From: Macrophomina tecta
Taxonomy: Eukaryota; Ascomycota; Dothideomycetes; Botryosphaeriales; Botryosphaeriaceae
Assembly: GCA_024180945.1 (NCBI GenBank)
Contig: JAKSGN010000021.1
Coordinates: forward strand, 372,001-436,000
Direction: 5' to 3'
Length of the DNA: 64,000 nt
Shown: in pieces, positions 33,838-44,965 of the stretch
Layout: every line of letters begins with the position of its first letter
Position numbering within the stretch: the first letter of the stretch is position 1
The notes under the pieces: model-generated
Told to the model about the DNA's origin: nothing
Database searches by the model: none
Seen by the model: the letters and a program-made list of their open reading frames with translations, nothing else
Made by a program: the position numbers and the translations under genes

Positions 33838-36679
33838 TCACTCTTCCCAAGCCTTGAAAGGCTTCATCCCCGTCCCTCCACACGCCCTCTCCAGCGCCAA
33901 GAAAGCAAAATGACCGCCCACGACCGGCCTTGCGAAGAAGAACGGGTTCGGGAAGCCGCCCTCTCCCTCGGTCTCATAGAGATCCGTGAAGGGGCGGTCC
34001 GTGACCGTATCATTTAGCCACGTCGCGACGCGGTCCAAGATGTCGCCGCGCACCTTCTCGCTCGTGACAGCGGCGGCCTCGAACTCCCAGTCGGACTTGG
34101 TGTACAGGTGGCGCGAGTCGAGCGGGAGGCCGAACTTCTGCATCACATAGCCGTACCAGCGGGACTGGATTTCGTAGATGTGGTGCGGAATGAAGTCCTT
34201 GGTGATGGGCTTGCGGGTGCCGGGGAGGTCTGTATGGTGTTTGCGGTGGGTGTCTGGATTCGGGTGGAGGGGGGCTTGGATGTCACCCTTCTGATGGGAG
34301 AGAACATCCGAGTCTTCCTCATGGTGGACGGTGGTGGAGGTGCTGGTGTTGGTGATGGTGGGGTGGAAGCAGAGAAGGGCGTCTGCGTAGAGGGAGTAGA
34401 TGGTGGTCCAGCTGCCGTACCAGTCGTAGGCAAGCTTAGCGTGGGAGCCGTCACGCGAGATGGCGAACTCCTGCCACTTGTCGATGTAGACGTCGGACAC
34501 GTTCTATTGAGTTGTTAGCAGCGTCTTTCCAGAATTGTGGGCGTGGAAACATACCTGGTAATACTTGGCATCCGCCTCATTGCCCAGCGTTGCCGCCAAT
34601 TCGCTCATGGCCTTGATACCAACAATTCCCTTCAGAGCAAGGTTGCTGTGCAGAGCAAGCCAGCCAGCAAAGTCATCGGTAGAGACTAAACCATATTATT
34701 AGTCTCTTGTACCGATCATCATACTAGAAGGGAAACTTACGCTGGTTATGCGGCTCCAAGCTGAACTCAACAAGGTAGCCACTCCACTGCTTCCACAAGT
34801 TGTAGCTCTTGCTGAGCCACTTCTGGGCCTGCTTACCGCCCTTGGTGCTGCCACCCCAGGTGTTGTCGATGTGCTCAATGCCCTGATACTCGCTAGTGAT
34901 CAGAGCGAACGGGTTCAGCGCGTCCTCGTCCCATTCAGCGCTGCCCATCGTGGACCAGACAGACTGGGAAGAGGCACTGCTGCCATAAGTGAGCGAATTG
35001 ACCAGGGACAGACCCATGATGAGCATGTCTCCGCACTCCTCGACGGGCATGTACTCGTCATTGCCATCAGCGTGGCCGGTCAAGTTGGGGAAGTGAGCGC
35101 CAAGGTCGTGCATGGAGTACTTGTTGGGGTACTGCCCGCTGTTCATGTGCTCAATGAGGGGCTCAAGTAGCCAAGCGCCCCAGCGAGGGTTCGTGTAGAG
35201 GAAGAAAGGCCAGGCGGGGAAGATGACATCCACGGTCTGAGAGTTACCGTTGGAAGAGATCTCCTTCAGGAAGATGAGCGGCTCCTCGGGCGTGCCGGAG
35301 AAGCTGGTTGCACCCATGACCTGGCGAGCGCTGAGAGCGACAATGTCGACGTAGTTCTCCGAACCGGATTCATAAGCATCCAGCTCGAGCTGGGCCGAGT
35401 AGTTGGCAGCGAGCGTAACAGCATTCTCAAAGTCAAGGTAGTGGTAGGTAAGCAGCTGCTCAACATCGCCAAACCACGACTTCCAGAGAGGACGCATATA
35501 CGTCAGGCCCCGTGCGGAGGCGAATTGGACGACAGGGTCCTGGATGTGAGCCAGGGTGAACACAACCTGATCGGTGGAAGCCTTGGTGGAGCTGTTGCCG
35601 GAAAGCTTGAAGGACTTGGCGAAGGCGAAGACGGGTTCTTCGTCCATGATGCTACGGTATTCGCTGTCGACCTCATTTTCCAGCGTGCCTGTAGCAGAGA
35701 AGCGCTGACGCAGGATAGCAGAGGTACCGCACTCATGGCGGACGTCCTAGATTGCTGGTCAGTTGTCTGAATCCTTGCAGCCTTGCACCCGCGAGTTCCG
35801 AACGTACCGAGGGCGCTGTGAAGTACAGCGAGCCCCACTCAGCCTGAGCATTACCACCGAAGCGATTCTCAGTGAAGAGAAGCTCCTCCTCTCGGGTAAC
35901 CTTGAAGGTTTTGAAGCGGTGCTTCTCATCGAGAGCGCTGTGGGAGAAATCCCACACGATGCGGGCCTCCCGGTGTCCGCTAACCCATTGTCCGTTGACG
36001 TCTATGTATACATCAATGTTGAAGGTACCCTTGACATGGACCGACACGTATGAAGCGGGAATGGACTGGCGCAGGGTGGAGGTCGGAGTGATCGGCGAGA
36101 GGAAAGAGAGCACAAGCTCAAGGGGCTCGTGCTCGTGAGAGGGCGGAGGGATAGCGTAGGTCAGGTTTGTGGTCGAGGCATCGTATTTGGAGCCCTTGTA
36201 GATAGCACGAGAGACGTTGTACCTATTGCGGTCCAATTGATTAGCGGGTGCTGCTGATGACGCTGGTTAGGGCTGCATTACCCCTCTCCGTGCCCGCTCG
36301 GATCCAGGGAGTCGTGCGGGCGACCAAGCAACGGGTAGACGGTGTGCGTGTCTGGGACGGCAGCCAGCAGCGAGAAACCGATCTGTTGGGATTTATCGCG
36401 TGGTCAGCATGCGTGAAGCCCGGGGTGTCTGCATGCGGAGGTGGAGAACGGGCATAGCTCGACCCCAACGGCAGCTCGAATTCCTGGGATTCATACCTCA
36501 TCGCCGGTCCAGAACATGGGCCATTTGCTCCACGGCTCGTCCCTGGCATTGTTCAGCCAGGTGCTCATGTACGGAGTGCGCACAGTGAGTGGCAGCACAG
36601 GCGGGGTCAGCGACGAGGCCGCGACGATGCCTGTCAGCAGCGACGCGGCCGCTGCATACGCGGCTGCGGGCGTCCGCAT
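33838..36679 (-). CDS. gtaA: Glutaminase A-type secreted amidohydrolase, six exons
   Basis: Exons (minus): 36679-36497, 36382-36282, 36222-35808, 35746-34741, 34685-34555 and 34503-33838. All phases agree and give 833 residues. A signal peptide (MRTPAAAYAAAASLLTGIVAAS) is present. The order matches fungal GtaA: an N-terminal DUF5127 region (TPPVLPLTVRTPYMSTWL, FDWSGHGEGYNVSRAIY-like start), the DUF4965 core (GLTYMRPLWKSWFGDVEQLLTYHY; SARQVMGATSFSGTPEEPLIFLKEISSNGN), then a DUF1793/six-hairpin region (LGAHFPNLTGHADGNDEYMPVEECGDMLIM; DDFAGWLALHSNLALKGIVGI; GLPLDSRHLYTKSDWEFEAAAV). GtaA hydrolyses L-glutamine to glutamate and ammonia outside the cell. A His/Thr-rich insert of roughly 60 residues after YADALLCFHP (about 34190-34370) is unusual. 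Several N-glycosylation sequons are visible. Confidence 0.92.
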
Positions 36680-37080
36680 AGCGTCAGGATGGTACCAGCT
36701 GTGGATTTCGCGGCACAGCGCTCAACGACGATACAGCGAGATGGAAAACGGGCAAAAAGAATAGCAATAACAAGACAGCAGCAGGCTGGGAGTGAGAGAA
36801 GGTGGTGAGACTGAAACAGGCCTCCCGCCTCGAGCTTTCCCCGGGCGCAAAGCCAGTGTCGAGCTCGTCAGGTGGGCCCCCCAGCTGACAACTCAAAGTG
36901 ACGTCGCGGGACGAGGCCAATCGTTGCGCCGTGCCTTGCATTCTCCGCTTTTTTGAGCCCAAACACTGCTCCACCCTCGGCCTTTTCCCCACAGTTCCCC
37001 CAGCGCCTTCGAGAAACCGTAGAAGCCTCCGCAATCCTTCTGCGCGCCCCTCCCCCATTCCAACCTTCAATCAACCTGCC
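36680..37080. other. Promoter of glutaminase gene
   Basis: Probable 5' region of the glutaminase gene and 3' flank of the next minus-strand gene. No other feature was recognised. Confidence 0.45.
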
Positions 37081-38489
37081 TCACGCATGTCCGCGCCGCA
37101 ATGCCCTCTTCAAGGCCTGCTTGAGCCGTCCAGTAGGTGATTTCCGCCCGCGGCGGCTCGCACCAGGTGCCGGCGAGTCGAAGTCCCTGTAGATACTTCG
37201 GTCGGGGCTAGGCGTTCGCTGGAGCCAGTCTCCACCAGCCACCGCCTCAACTACCGCCGCCTCCGTCACTGAACCCTTCGTTGAACTGTCCGGTACCACG
37301 ACTGGAACGTCTCCTGAGTTCCCCATTGCAATCCGCGGGCCCTGAGGAGGACCCCAGAGCGACGACATTGCCGAAGGCTTCTTCTGCGGCGATCCATCAC
37401 AGGGACTCGGGGTGCGCGGAGACTCCGGAACGGGGGATATGCCGACGTGCCCAAACCGAACGGCTGCATCTTCGATTGCACTCGCAGAGCAAGGATTTTC
37501 AGCTTCTGGGTGGATATAGTTTGATGAAACAGCCATTTCGAGTCTCTCCGGCGCTACCGGTGGTGGAGATTCAGGTACCGCAGTTGCATATGGCTCGGTA
37601 CCGCTCGAAGGACTATCCTCACTCCTCCTGCTGATAAAGGAGAGATCCAGATCAGTGAAGCCGTTGCCGCTATCTATGGCCGGCTCCTCGTCGCTGCCAT
37701 CATCTGAGACTCGCGTCCTAGCGATAACACCTAGGGTCTGGAGCTGTTCTGCAACCGGATTAGCTAGGCACTGTACCATGCTCGCACACGAAGCCTAACC
37801 ATACCCTCGGAACGATAATAGTACCGGAATGTCGCATACGGCGTGCGTAAGCTGTCGATGAGCGCGAACTTGTAGAAGCGCTTGGGGTTCTCCTTCTTGA
37901 GACGTCCCGCATTGACAAGACTATACAGACCGTCAGCTTTATCCCCATCCACACACCACCAAACAAAAAAAAAGACTCACTCAATCCCGCCCGCCCCCTT
38001 CTTTCCCACCTCCGTCTCTCCCAACCCGGACATCTCCCTCTGCACTCTCACCCTCGCCCTTGCCCTGAGCACCCTGACCTCCAATACCCTACTCTCATGA
38101 TCCTCCCCCGCGCCCATGCCCCTGCCCCCAAACGCAAACGCCCTCTTCTCCACACCCCCCTTCCACGCGCTCTCCTCAAAGAGCCCGAACATCGTCGTCC
38201 CCCTCCACCCCTCCTCCTCGCTCACGCCCCAGCTCACCACGTGCCTGCCCTCCATAAACAGCTTGAACACAAAGAACCTGGCCTCGGGCGGCACGGGCGG
38301 TTTGACGTGGTACGCGATCCAGAACGCGAGGCCGGGCGACGCGAGCACGTAGACGGCGGCCGTAGCCGCGGCGGCGTCCTCGACGGCGACGGCGGGGGCG
38401 TGGTGCGGCGGCGGGGGGAACTCGAGGAGCGGGGCCGTGTCGTGCGCGGCGGAGCGGAGCGAGAGGGTGATGCCCTTGTAGGTCGGCAT
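37081..38489 (-). CDS. Uncharacterised fungal protein (DUF7918-like), three exons
   Basis: Exons (minus): 38489-37981, 37920-37805 and 37763-37081. Introns are 60 nt (GTGAGT...TATAG) and 41 nt (GTATGG...CCTAG), giving 435 residues. The N-terminal 200 residues (MPTYKGITLSLRSAAHDTAP...YVLASPGLAFWIAYHV...ARFFVFKLFMEGRHVVSWG, GTTMFGLFE, KRAFAFGG) form a beta-rich module also found as a conserved hypothetical protein in many ascomycetes, resembling DUF7918. The middle exon holds LKKENPKRFYKFALIDSLRTPYATFRYYYRSE. The rest is Ser/Pro-rich and ends in a basic tail (RRGRKSPTGRLKQALKRALRRGHA) that could be nuclear-targeting. Function is unknown. The 41-nt intron is near the lower limit. Confidence 0.7.
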
Positions 38490-39113
38490 CGGTTGGACGG
38501 GGGCGCGAGCCGCGCGAGCCTTGGTGTCTGCGGTGTTGTTTGGGGTGAGACGCGCGCATGCGGTGGATTGTGTTGGAGGATTGGCGGAAGGGTCGGCGTG
38601 GGGTGCGAGAATTGCCTGCAGAAGAAGGACTGTTTGTGGGTGAGCCTTTCCTTTTTTTTTTTTTTTTCTTTCTTTTTTTTTTCCGAGTTGCGATGACGTA
38701 TCTGACCCCAGCTGCCTGCTTAACGTTCGCTGGTGGTCCTTGGGAGGAAAGAGCATTTCAGGTGGTCGAAGAAGACCGATTCATTAAAAAAAGGCAAGAG
38801 CATGTCGTGGCGATGGCAACCCACAGAAGCGCCTACACATCAAGTCGATAGAACTGATAAAGGATAAGCAGAGGAGCTAATTGACTGGTCACCGATCAAC
38901 CCTGGGATGATTGAACCTCGCAACGTGCCGTGACTTTTGCAGCACAGCTAGCAGTACTATCATAAGAAGCATGAGGGGAGTCCAAATAAGTCGGCGAGAG
39001 CCTCCGCGCCGCGAACTGAATCTATTAATCACATTACATGCTACCAGATTACAAAGTTTTACCGTGTTCTACATGTTTATGTTCTCACTTGCCGCTCAGA
39101 CGCATCTGCGCAT
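38490..39113. other. Intergenic with T-rich tract
   Basis: Promoter side of the DUF7918-like gene. T16 lies at 38652-38667, followed by a second T run to about 38682. The 3' end of ERG24 adjoins on the right. No gene was recognised. Confidence 0.45.
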
Positions 39114-40669
39114 TTAGTAGACGTATGGCACAATTCGGTAAGGCACCTTCTTGCAGTACTCATCCCAGTCCTTGCCGTACTTCTTCTTGCACTTCTCCTC
39201 ATCTCTGCCCTCACGATGAATAAGCAAGACAGCGAAATAGATCATGTAGAAGTAGGTGATCAGCATGCCCCAACCGCGGGCCTCGCCAGGCACAACCTCG
39301 ATGTTAGAGTGGTTGACAACAACGTAGCCCGCGATGCCAGTAGGAAGGCAGTAAGACCAGGACATGAACCAGTCACCGAGGTAGTTGATGTGCCTGGCAG
39401 TACCCCACCAGCCAGAGATGAGAAGCTTGCTTCCGGCGCTGGTCTCCATGTACTTAAGGTGCTTGACCTTGGGGTCCTCAGGGTTAGTGCGGAAGCGGTT
39501 CTTCTCATTGTTGGACGAGCGGAAAATATAGTAACCGAAGCCCTGGACTGCGAGAATGGTGCCAATCTCTGGCCACGTGAGGACCTTAGGGTCAATGGAG
39601 AGGTAACGAGCCTGAAGGGAGAAGACGAAAGGCACCCAGACGAGGTCACCGAAAGAGAGCATGAAGCCGAAGCCATCCATAATGATGTCCATGGTGGTGA
39701 GGATGGCGGGTTCCATGTACAGGGCATCAAGGACGTAGAACCCCTGGACGAAGGTGACCATGAGGATACTAGCAGTGACCTTGCCGTAGTTGTTGTACTG
39801 GTGGGCGATGAAGGCCAAGTCCAGTATAAGCCAGCCGAGCATTCCAGGACGCAGTTCCATAAAGGCCTTGATGTCGATATCGCCGAAGAAGGGAAGACTG
39901 ACACGCGGGTTGAGCTCGCGTCCAATGAACCAGTCGTACAGCATGTTTCCACTGTGGCCCCCTGCCGCTAGCTCGCGGTTCTCCTTGTTTCCCGGTTTCA
40001 CTTCGAAACTGCGTACGTAGACGAAGGTTGCCAGCGCGTACGAGATGATGATGTTCGACGTGAGGATCGGGATGTAGTTATCCCAGATGAACGTCCAGAC
40101 GGGAAATTTGGCGCCATAGAAGAATGTCCCGACACCAAGGAGAGCAAGCGTCACGAGAGCAGACGAGAAAGCTGGAAAGATGTTGGATTAGGCAATGATC
40201 AGCCAAAACATGTCTTAGACTTACCATTGAAGCGGTACTTCAGCCTTCCGCCAGAACGCAGCTGAACACCCTCGACCACGGTAGCAGGAAGAACCCGGTT
40301 GAGGAAAAGGCTCCAGACGTAGTATGCGACGGTAGCACCGAAAGCCGGGAGGTTTATCAGGCCCGAGAAACCCTGCCAGCCGACCTCATACTTCAGCTTC
40401 TCCAGCGAGAAGGTCTTGGGTTGGAGGACCGAAGGCGGGGGACAGCCAGAGATTTCGTTGATGAAGAAAGCGAAGACGTAGACGAGGATGGGTAAGCCGA
40501 AGGACACGCCGATGGCACCGAGCCTTGGCGGATATGTCAGCGCATGTGCAAGCACCGGAGAGCGAATCGCTTACGGTCCACCAAACTCCATGGGATGTTT
40601 TTCCTCGTGAGGGCCGGATGGCGCAGCGGGCTGCTGGCCTTTTGGCTTTCTCTCCTTTAGTTGGCTCAT
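39114..40669 (-). CDS. ERG24: Delta(14)-sterol reductase, three exons
   Basis: Exons (minus): 40669-40575, 40523-40225 and 40171-39114. Introns are 51 and 53 nt with GTAAGC and GTAAGT donors, giving 483 residues, the usual length for ERG24/ERG4 reductases. Motifs: MEFGGPLGAIGVSFGLP at the N-terminus, GRELNPRV, LDLAFIAHQYNNYGKVTASI, FYVLDALYMEPAILTTMDI, LLISGWWGTARHINYLGDW (family signature), and the C-terminal KKKYGKDWDEYCKKVPYRIVPYVY. Eight to ten membrane helices are visible. It reduces the C14=C15 bond of the ergosterol precursor in the ER using NADPH, downstream of CYP51, and is the target of morpholine fungicides. It is divergently transcribed with the ATG27/Mrl1-like gene. Confidence 0.95.
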
Positions 40670-41007
40670 AGCGTGCAGGTGTGTTTGAGGCTTGGCAACA
40701 GGCGGGAAATGTGGCTGAGTTGCAGCAGCTGTGGCATTGGGCCACGATCGGGTTTTATGGTGAAGACAGGACGGATCGCGGATGCTGGAGCTACAAAGTC
40801 ATGTCATAATGGACGCGCCGGGCACAGCTTAGTCGCGACCCTGGCCGCCGCCCAGACGCGCGGTTCGAGCCAATCCGGCGGCAGCGGGTCCTGCACTCGC
40901 ACGGATGTCGACCCCGGCTGGCTGCGACACGAGTCAAGGACCATGAGGCCTACGTAAGGCATAACCAGCCCACTCCAGAGCTTCGACAACACCCGCTCCC
41001 ACCGACC
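40670..41007. promoter_or_regulatory. Divergent promoter, ERG24 / ATG27-like gene
   Basis: A 338-base head-to-head spacer serving both genes. No sterol-response element was identified with confidence. Confidence 0.45.
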
Positions 41008-42197
41008 ATGAAGCTCGCACACGCCTGCGCCCTGGCCGCAGTGCTCTGGTCTGCCCTGGGCCATGCCTCGTCCGACGACAAGAAGGAAAAGAAGGCCAAG
41101 CCGTGCACCATCAAGTCGCCAAGCGACCGTTTCTTCGACCTCAATCCCATCTCGGTGCAGCCCGACAGCACCAAGAAGGGCAAGGATGGCAAGTCACATC
41201 CCGCCGAGAGCTGGCACGCCAAGGGCTACGACTATCCCGCCAATTTCACCCTCAACTTCTGCAGCCCCGTCGTCGAGGAACTGGACAGCGTTGTCGGCCT
41301 GGACAGCCATAGCGCGAAGAACGTCAGCGCATTCTATACCCAGCATGGCAAGACCTATTCCATCGGGTGAGTCGCGCCGCTCTCCATTGCCCACCTCCGT
41401 CCAAACGGTGGCCTAGCTAGGTCCTCACGACGTTGTGCTGATGTGCTGCGCTCTCCAGGCAGCAGAACTCGGAGCTGGTCTTTCGTGGCCGGAAGCTAAT
41501 TCTTAACTACACCGGCGGGTCGCCCTGCGGCGAAGATTCCGAATACTACCGAAGAGACCTCAACACCCACGAATCGCTTGGTGCAAAGAAGAAGGGAGAC
41601 GATGACGACGATGATGACAGGGACAAGCCGAAGAAGGGAAAGGGCGGCAAACGTCGCAAGGCGACCATCATTTCACTGCTCTGCGAGACTGATGCGCTGT
41701 CAGCGTCTGACGAGGCGACGGTCGCCTTTGTCGCGGCCAGTCCGGATGAATGCACATACTTCTTCGAGGCCAGAAGCAAGGCGGCGTGCGGAGGCATCGA
41801 AAAGGAAACACAACAGCTGGGGCCTGGCGGAGTATTCGGAGTCATCGTGATGATCGCATTCCTCGTGTACTTCGTCGGCGGCTGTGTGTACCAGCGCACC
41901 GTCATGCACCAGCGAGGCTGGCGCCAGATCCCGAACTTCTCCTTCTGGGAGAGCATCTGGCGCTTCTTCACCGTGAGTGGCCGTCGCGCCGGTCGGTTAG
42001 TTGGATTGTAAGTCCCTTGAGCTGATAGTTTACAGGACGTGTTCACCATCCTGACGTCGTCGTGCGCCCGGTTCCTGCCCAGTCGTCGTGGCTACAGCCG
42101 TGTGTCGCTGAACGGTGACAGGAACCGGGGGCGGGGTCGTGATTCGGATGACGAGAACCGATTGATTGACGAGCTCGATGAGTCGTGGAACGATTGA
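41008..42197 (+). CDS. ATG27 / Mrl1-like type I receptor (MRH domain), three exons
   Basis: Exons 41008-41366, 41459-41972 and 42036-42197 (donors GTGAGT, phases 2 and 0) give 344 residues. A signal peptide (MKLAHACALAAVLWSALGHA) is followed by a lumenal region with paired Cys (CTIKSPSDRFFDLNPISV, NFTLNFCSPVV, QQNSELVFRGRKLILNYTGGSPC, LLCETDALS, DECTYFFEARSKAAC). This is the mannose-6-phosphate-receptor-homology fold of ATG27 and yeast Mrl1. An Asp/Lys-rich insert (GDDDDDDDRDKPKKGKGGKRR) interrupts it. One transmembrane helix (VFGVIVMIAFLVYFVGGCVY) precedes a cytosolic tail with an acidic DDENRLIDELDESWND end suited to Golgi-endosome sorting. It probably cycles between Golgi, endosome and vacuole in protein sorting or autophagy; I cannot choose between the two names. 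Confidence 0.8.
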
Positions 42198-42742
42198 TTG
42201 CGGTATGCGCCATTACCGGGCGTTTGAGGCCGTTTAATTGGGATAGTATTTAGCGATCTACAAAGCACGAAGACTCAATGGAAAGCGGCGAAGAAATTGA
42301 AAAGGATTGGGAAGCTTGCCTAGCCGTATGCCGACGTCGACAGGCAGTCCATGGCGTCGAAGCTGTGGAATTGCTAGCCATCGTGAGCGAAGTTTGAGAT
42401 CTGCGAGCGATCAGGACCGTCAGCCCACAGCAACGGAAGTGTCTGTGCCTGTAAAGTCATCGCCGGGAGATATAGCCTTCTCTCTATTTGGGGCTCATTC
42501 CCTATCGATACAGAAGAGAGTGGGCCGCGGCTAGGGCGGCATGGCGGCAAGCCAGTCCGGGTGGCCCCAGGCCACCATAGCAGAGGCGTGCGGTGGCAGC
42601 TGAGGTCAATAGCTGCCTAGTGGTGTCGCGGTGTTGGGGAATCCGCATACAAAACTGAGGTAAGTCTGGGAGAATTCCGTAGTGCCGTCGACGACGAGTC
42701 TTTGCGAATCGGCAATTCAATTGAGGCAGACAGAATAGTACG

Positions 42743-42777
<35 letters not shown>

Positions 42778-42924
42778 ATAGAAATAAAACCTCAGCAAAA
42801 GTGAAGATTTTAGGGGGGGAAACCGTGCTTCCTTTAAAAATTCTGTTAAAAGATAAAGAATTTTATTTAAAAGATTTTAGTAACTAGCGCTCTACTAGAA
42901 ATAGTCGAAGTTGCGTTTTTCAAC
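42198..42924. other. Intergenic with T27 run and very AT-rich patch
   Basis: 3' flank of the ATG27-like gene. T27 lies at 42751-42777 and a strongly AT-rich stretch at 42778-42890. No gene was recognised. Confidence 0.5.
42751..42777. repeat. T27 homopolymer
   Basis: Longest homopolymer in the window. Read on the minus strand it is an A27 tract about 150 bases downstream of the flavin monooxygenase relic. Confidence 0.8.
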
Positions 42925-43367
42925 TTTCAGCACGCGTTTTCGGAATCCCTTTGTAGAGTTCGTCAAGAACGGTGCGTCGTTCAATCGATACAGTCTTGTA
43001 TTGGCCGTGTCTACAAGAGTGAGATAGCTATTAGGATCTTTGAATTAGTCCAGGGCTTCGATATAGCTGCCTTTCCGAGACTAGGGATGGGAAATAGCTG
43101 ATGAAACAGGCTTTCCCGTCTGATTCGCGAGCATGAGACCTGATCAGGGCTTCCGAGTGCTTCGACAAGCTGTCCCAGAGACTGAGCAGATCGCAGATAC
43201 GAGCTCCGTTAGGGAAAAAACCGATTGATGCTCCCTTTAGTGGGGTGATCTTGTCGTGGGTTTCCAAGAGTGAAGTCGATGTTTGCCTTGATCAGGCAAT
43301 TGGCGAGCGTCAATCCCGCTATTGAGCCACCGACTACTATGAAGTGGAATTTTTGATAGTTATCCAT
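42925..43367 (-). pseudogene. FAD-dependent monooxygenase fragment
   Basis: From ATG 43367 the minus strand reads MDNYQKFHFIVVGGSIAGLTL, a Rossmann GGxxAGL FAD-binding start. A one-base frame slip follows near 43263, then HDKITPLKGASIGFFPNGARI (typical of salicylate hydroxylase/kynurenine 3-monooxygenase-like enzymes), then degenerating sequence with stops. A last recognisable block, ERRTVLDELYKGIPKT, lies near 42940-42985 in another frame. Only about the first 150 residues of a roughly 450-residue family are present. It is AT-rich compared with neighbouring genes and clearly dead. Confidence 0.7.
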
Positions 43368-44965
43368 TGTGAAGCGGGACGGAAAAAGTTGTGTTGTTTA
43401 AAGCTGTTACTGGTGTTCAAGGGTAAATTACAGTGGTCTTCGGTGGCGAGACATGCGTATATTTACAAGAATGTAAGTAATGCACACACTTCGATAATTG
43501 TCTCAAGGAGAGCTCAACGCAGTTCGTGGTGTCCTATTGCAGAGACAACATCATGGTGGACTTGAAGCCAAAGACTTGACTGTTCCGATTGTCCGATATT
43601 CTATCGCCAGGATCTGGGCGGGCAGTCCTGGAAAAGACAGACGATAAACTTAGTCACTGCTGCATAACGTCAATTAAGTGCGGTTTCGTCCCTCTGTAAG
43701 ACCAAGTATATCGTATAAACCAGGTAGTTCGTGGCCTAGCTGTTCGAACGCTGAGACATTCGCCGCCTCGTCTTTGTAGATTTCCGTGCCGAGAGCGTCC
43801 ACAACACTCTAGGCTATCCGAAACTACCCAGAAAGACACGTGCTGCTTACCTAGAATAATGGCAGGACTATTTAATTATGCAACGAAGACTGAATTTAGA
43901 ATAGGTAGCTATATATATCTTTTTTTTTTTTTTTTCTAGCTAAGGGCTGCGCTTCTACTGACATTAGAAATCCTCCACTATTTGCTCCAAGCTCCGACTC
44001 CAACCCCTCTCCCTTTCTCCCCGTCTTCTCCTCGCAGCCCTCATGAGAAGCTGACGCTACCCAGTGGCGTGCTACTGAACTACAGCCGCAGAAAGCGATC
44101 GTCAAGGCTAAGTGAAGCAAACGACGGCACGAGGGGTGGTGCGGCGCGATAGTTACGTGTTGCCGGTGCCATCTCTCTGCTGCTCTCCTGCTGGCTTGGT
44201 ATACTTGAGTTGTCATCGCCAGCTCTTTCTTCGAATGGCTGGTCCGGAACGGCTTTCATTTTCCTGAAATTCTGTTCGTTCAAACTCGGTGGCCCTGACG
44301 GCGGAATGATCTTTCCGACATCTTCACCACCGGCTGCAGTCGTCGGCCAGGGGTCTTGTGTGCTCCAAGTGTATAAGCAAGAGCACACTTGCTGCGCAGA
44401 GATCAGTCATGCTTAGTGCCTCTTCTTCTTGCCTCTGTTCCTTTACTGTCAGGGAAACCCTTCTTTATCACATTGCAAGAACGACAGGCAGCATTTATGG
44501 TTCCACCTCCATACTCGTCAATAACGACCCCACCATCAGAGCCATGCGTCAACCAAGTAGCCTTTCTTGATCAGCTAACTTTCTGGCAGGTAGGAGGCTT
44601 CGGCGTAGAGAATCCCTTAGTCCTATCAGAACACAGAACACACGGTAGAAATCCAGCGCTTTCATCGGTCTGAATAGCAAATGCTGGGTGGTGTGTGGGC
44701 GATTTGACTTAAATGTGTATGCACTGCTGATGTGGCTTAGATCCCTTTGTATTGGATGATGCTCATTCGGGCACTTTGAGTGAGAGATTCCTCGCTCGGT
44801 CTCGACGCTCGCGAGTTGCGCCGGCTTTCATCGTATGCTCCGCACGCTTAGTCACCTGGATCGGCCTGGGGTGTGTAACGCCGACGCTAAGTAATCAGCA
44901 CTCGTTCTCTCAACCCCACTTTCACATCATCCTGTACCATCTTCGATCATCTTGTTTAAATCTCA
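43368..44965. other. AT-rich intergenic
   Basis: Contains T16 at 43920-43935 and short frames without recognisable domains. The last 250 bases are the presumed promoter of the Zn2Cys6 gene. I did not see the TCGG-N6-CCGA motif there. Confidence 0.4.
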
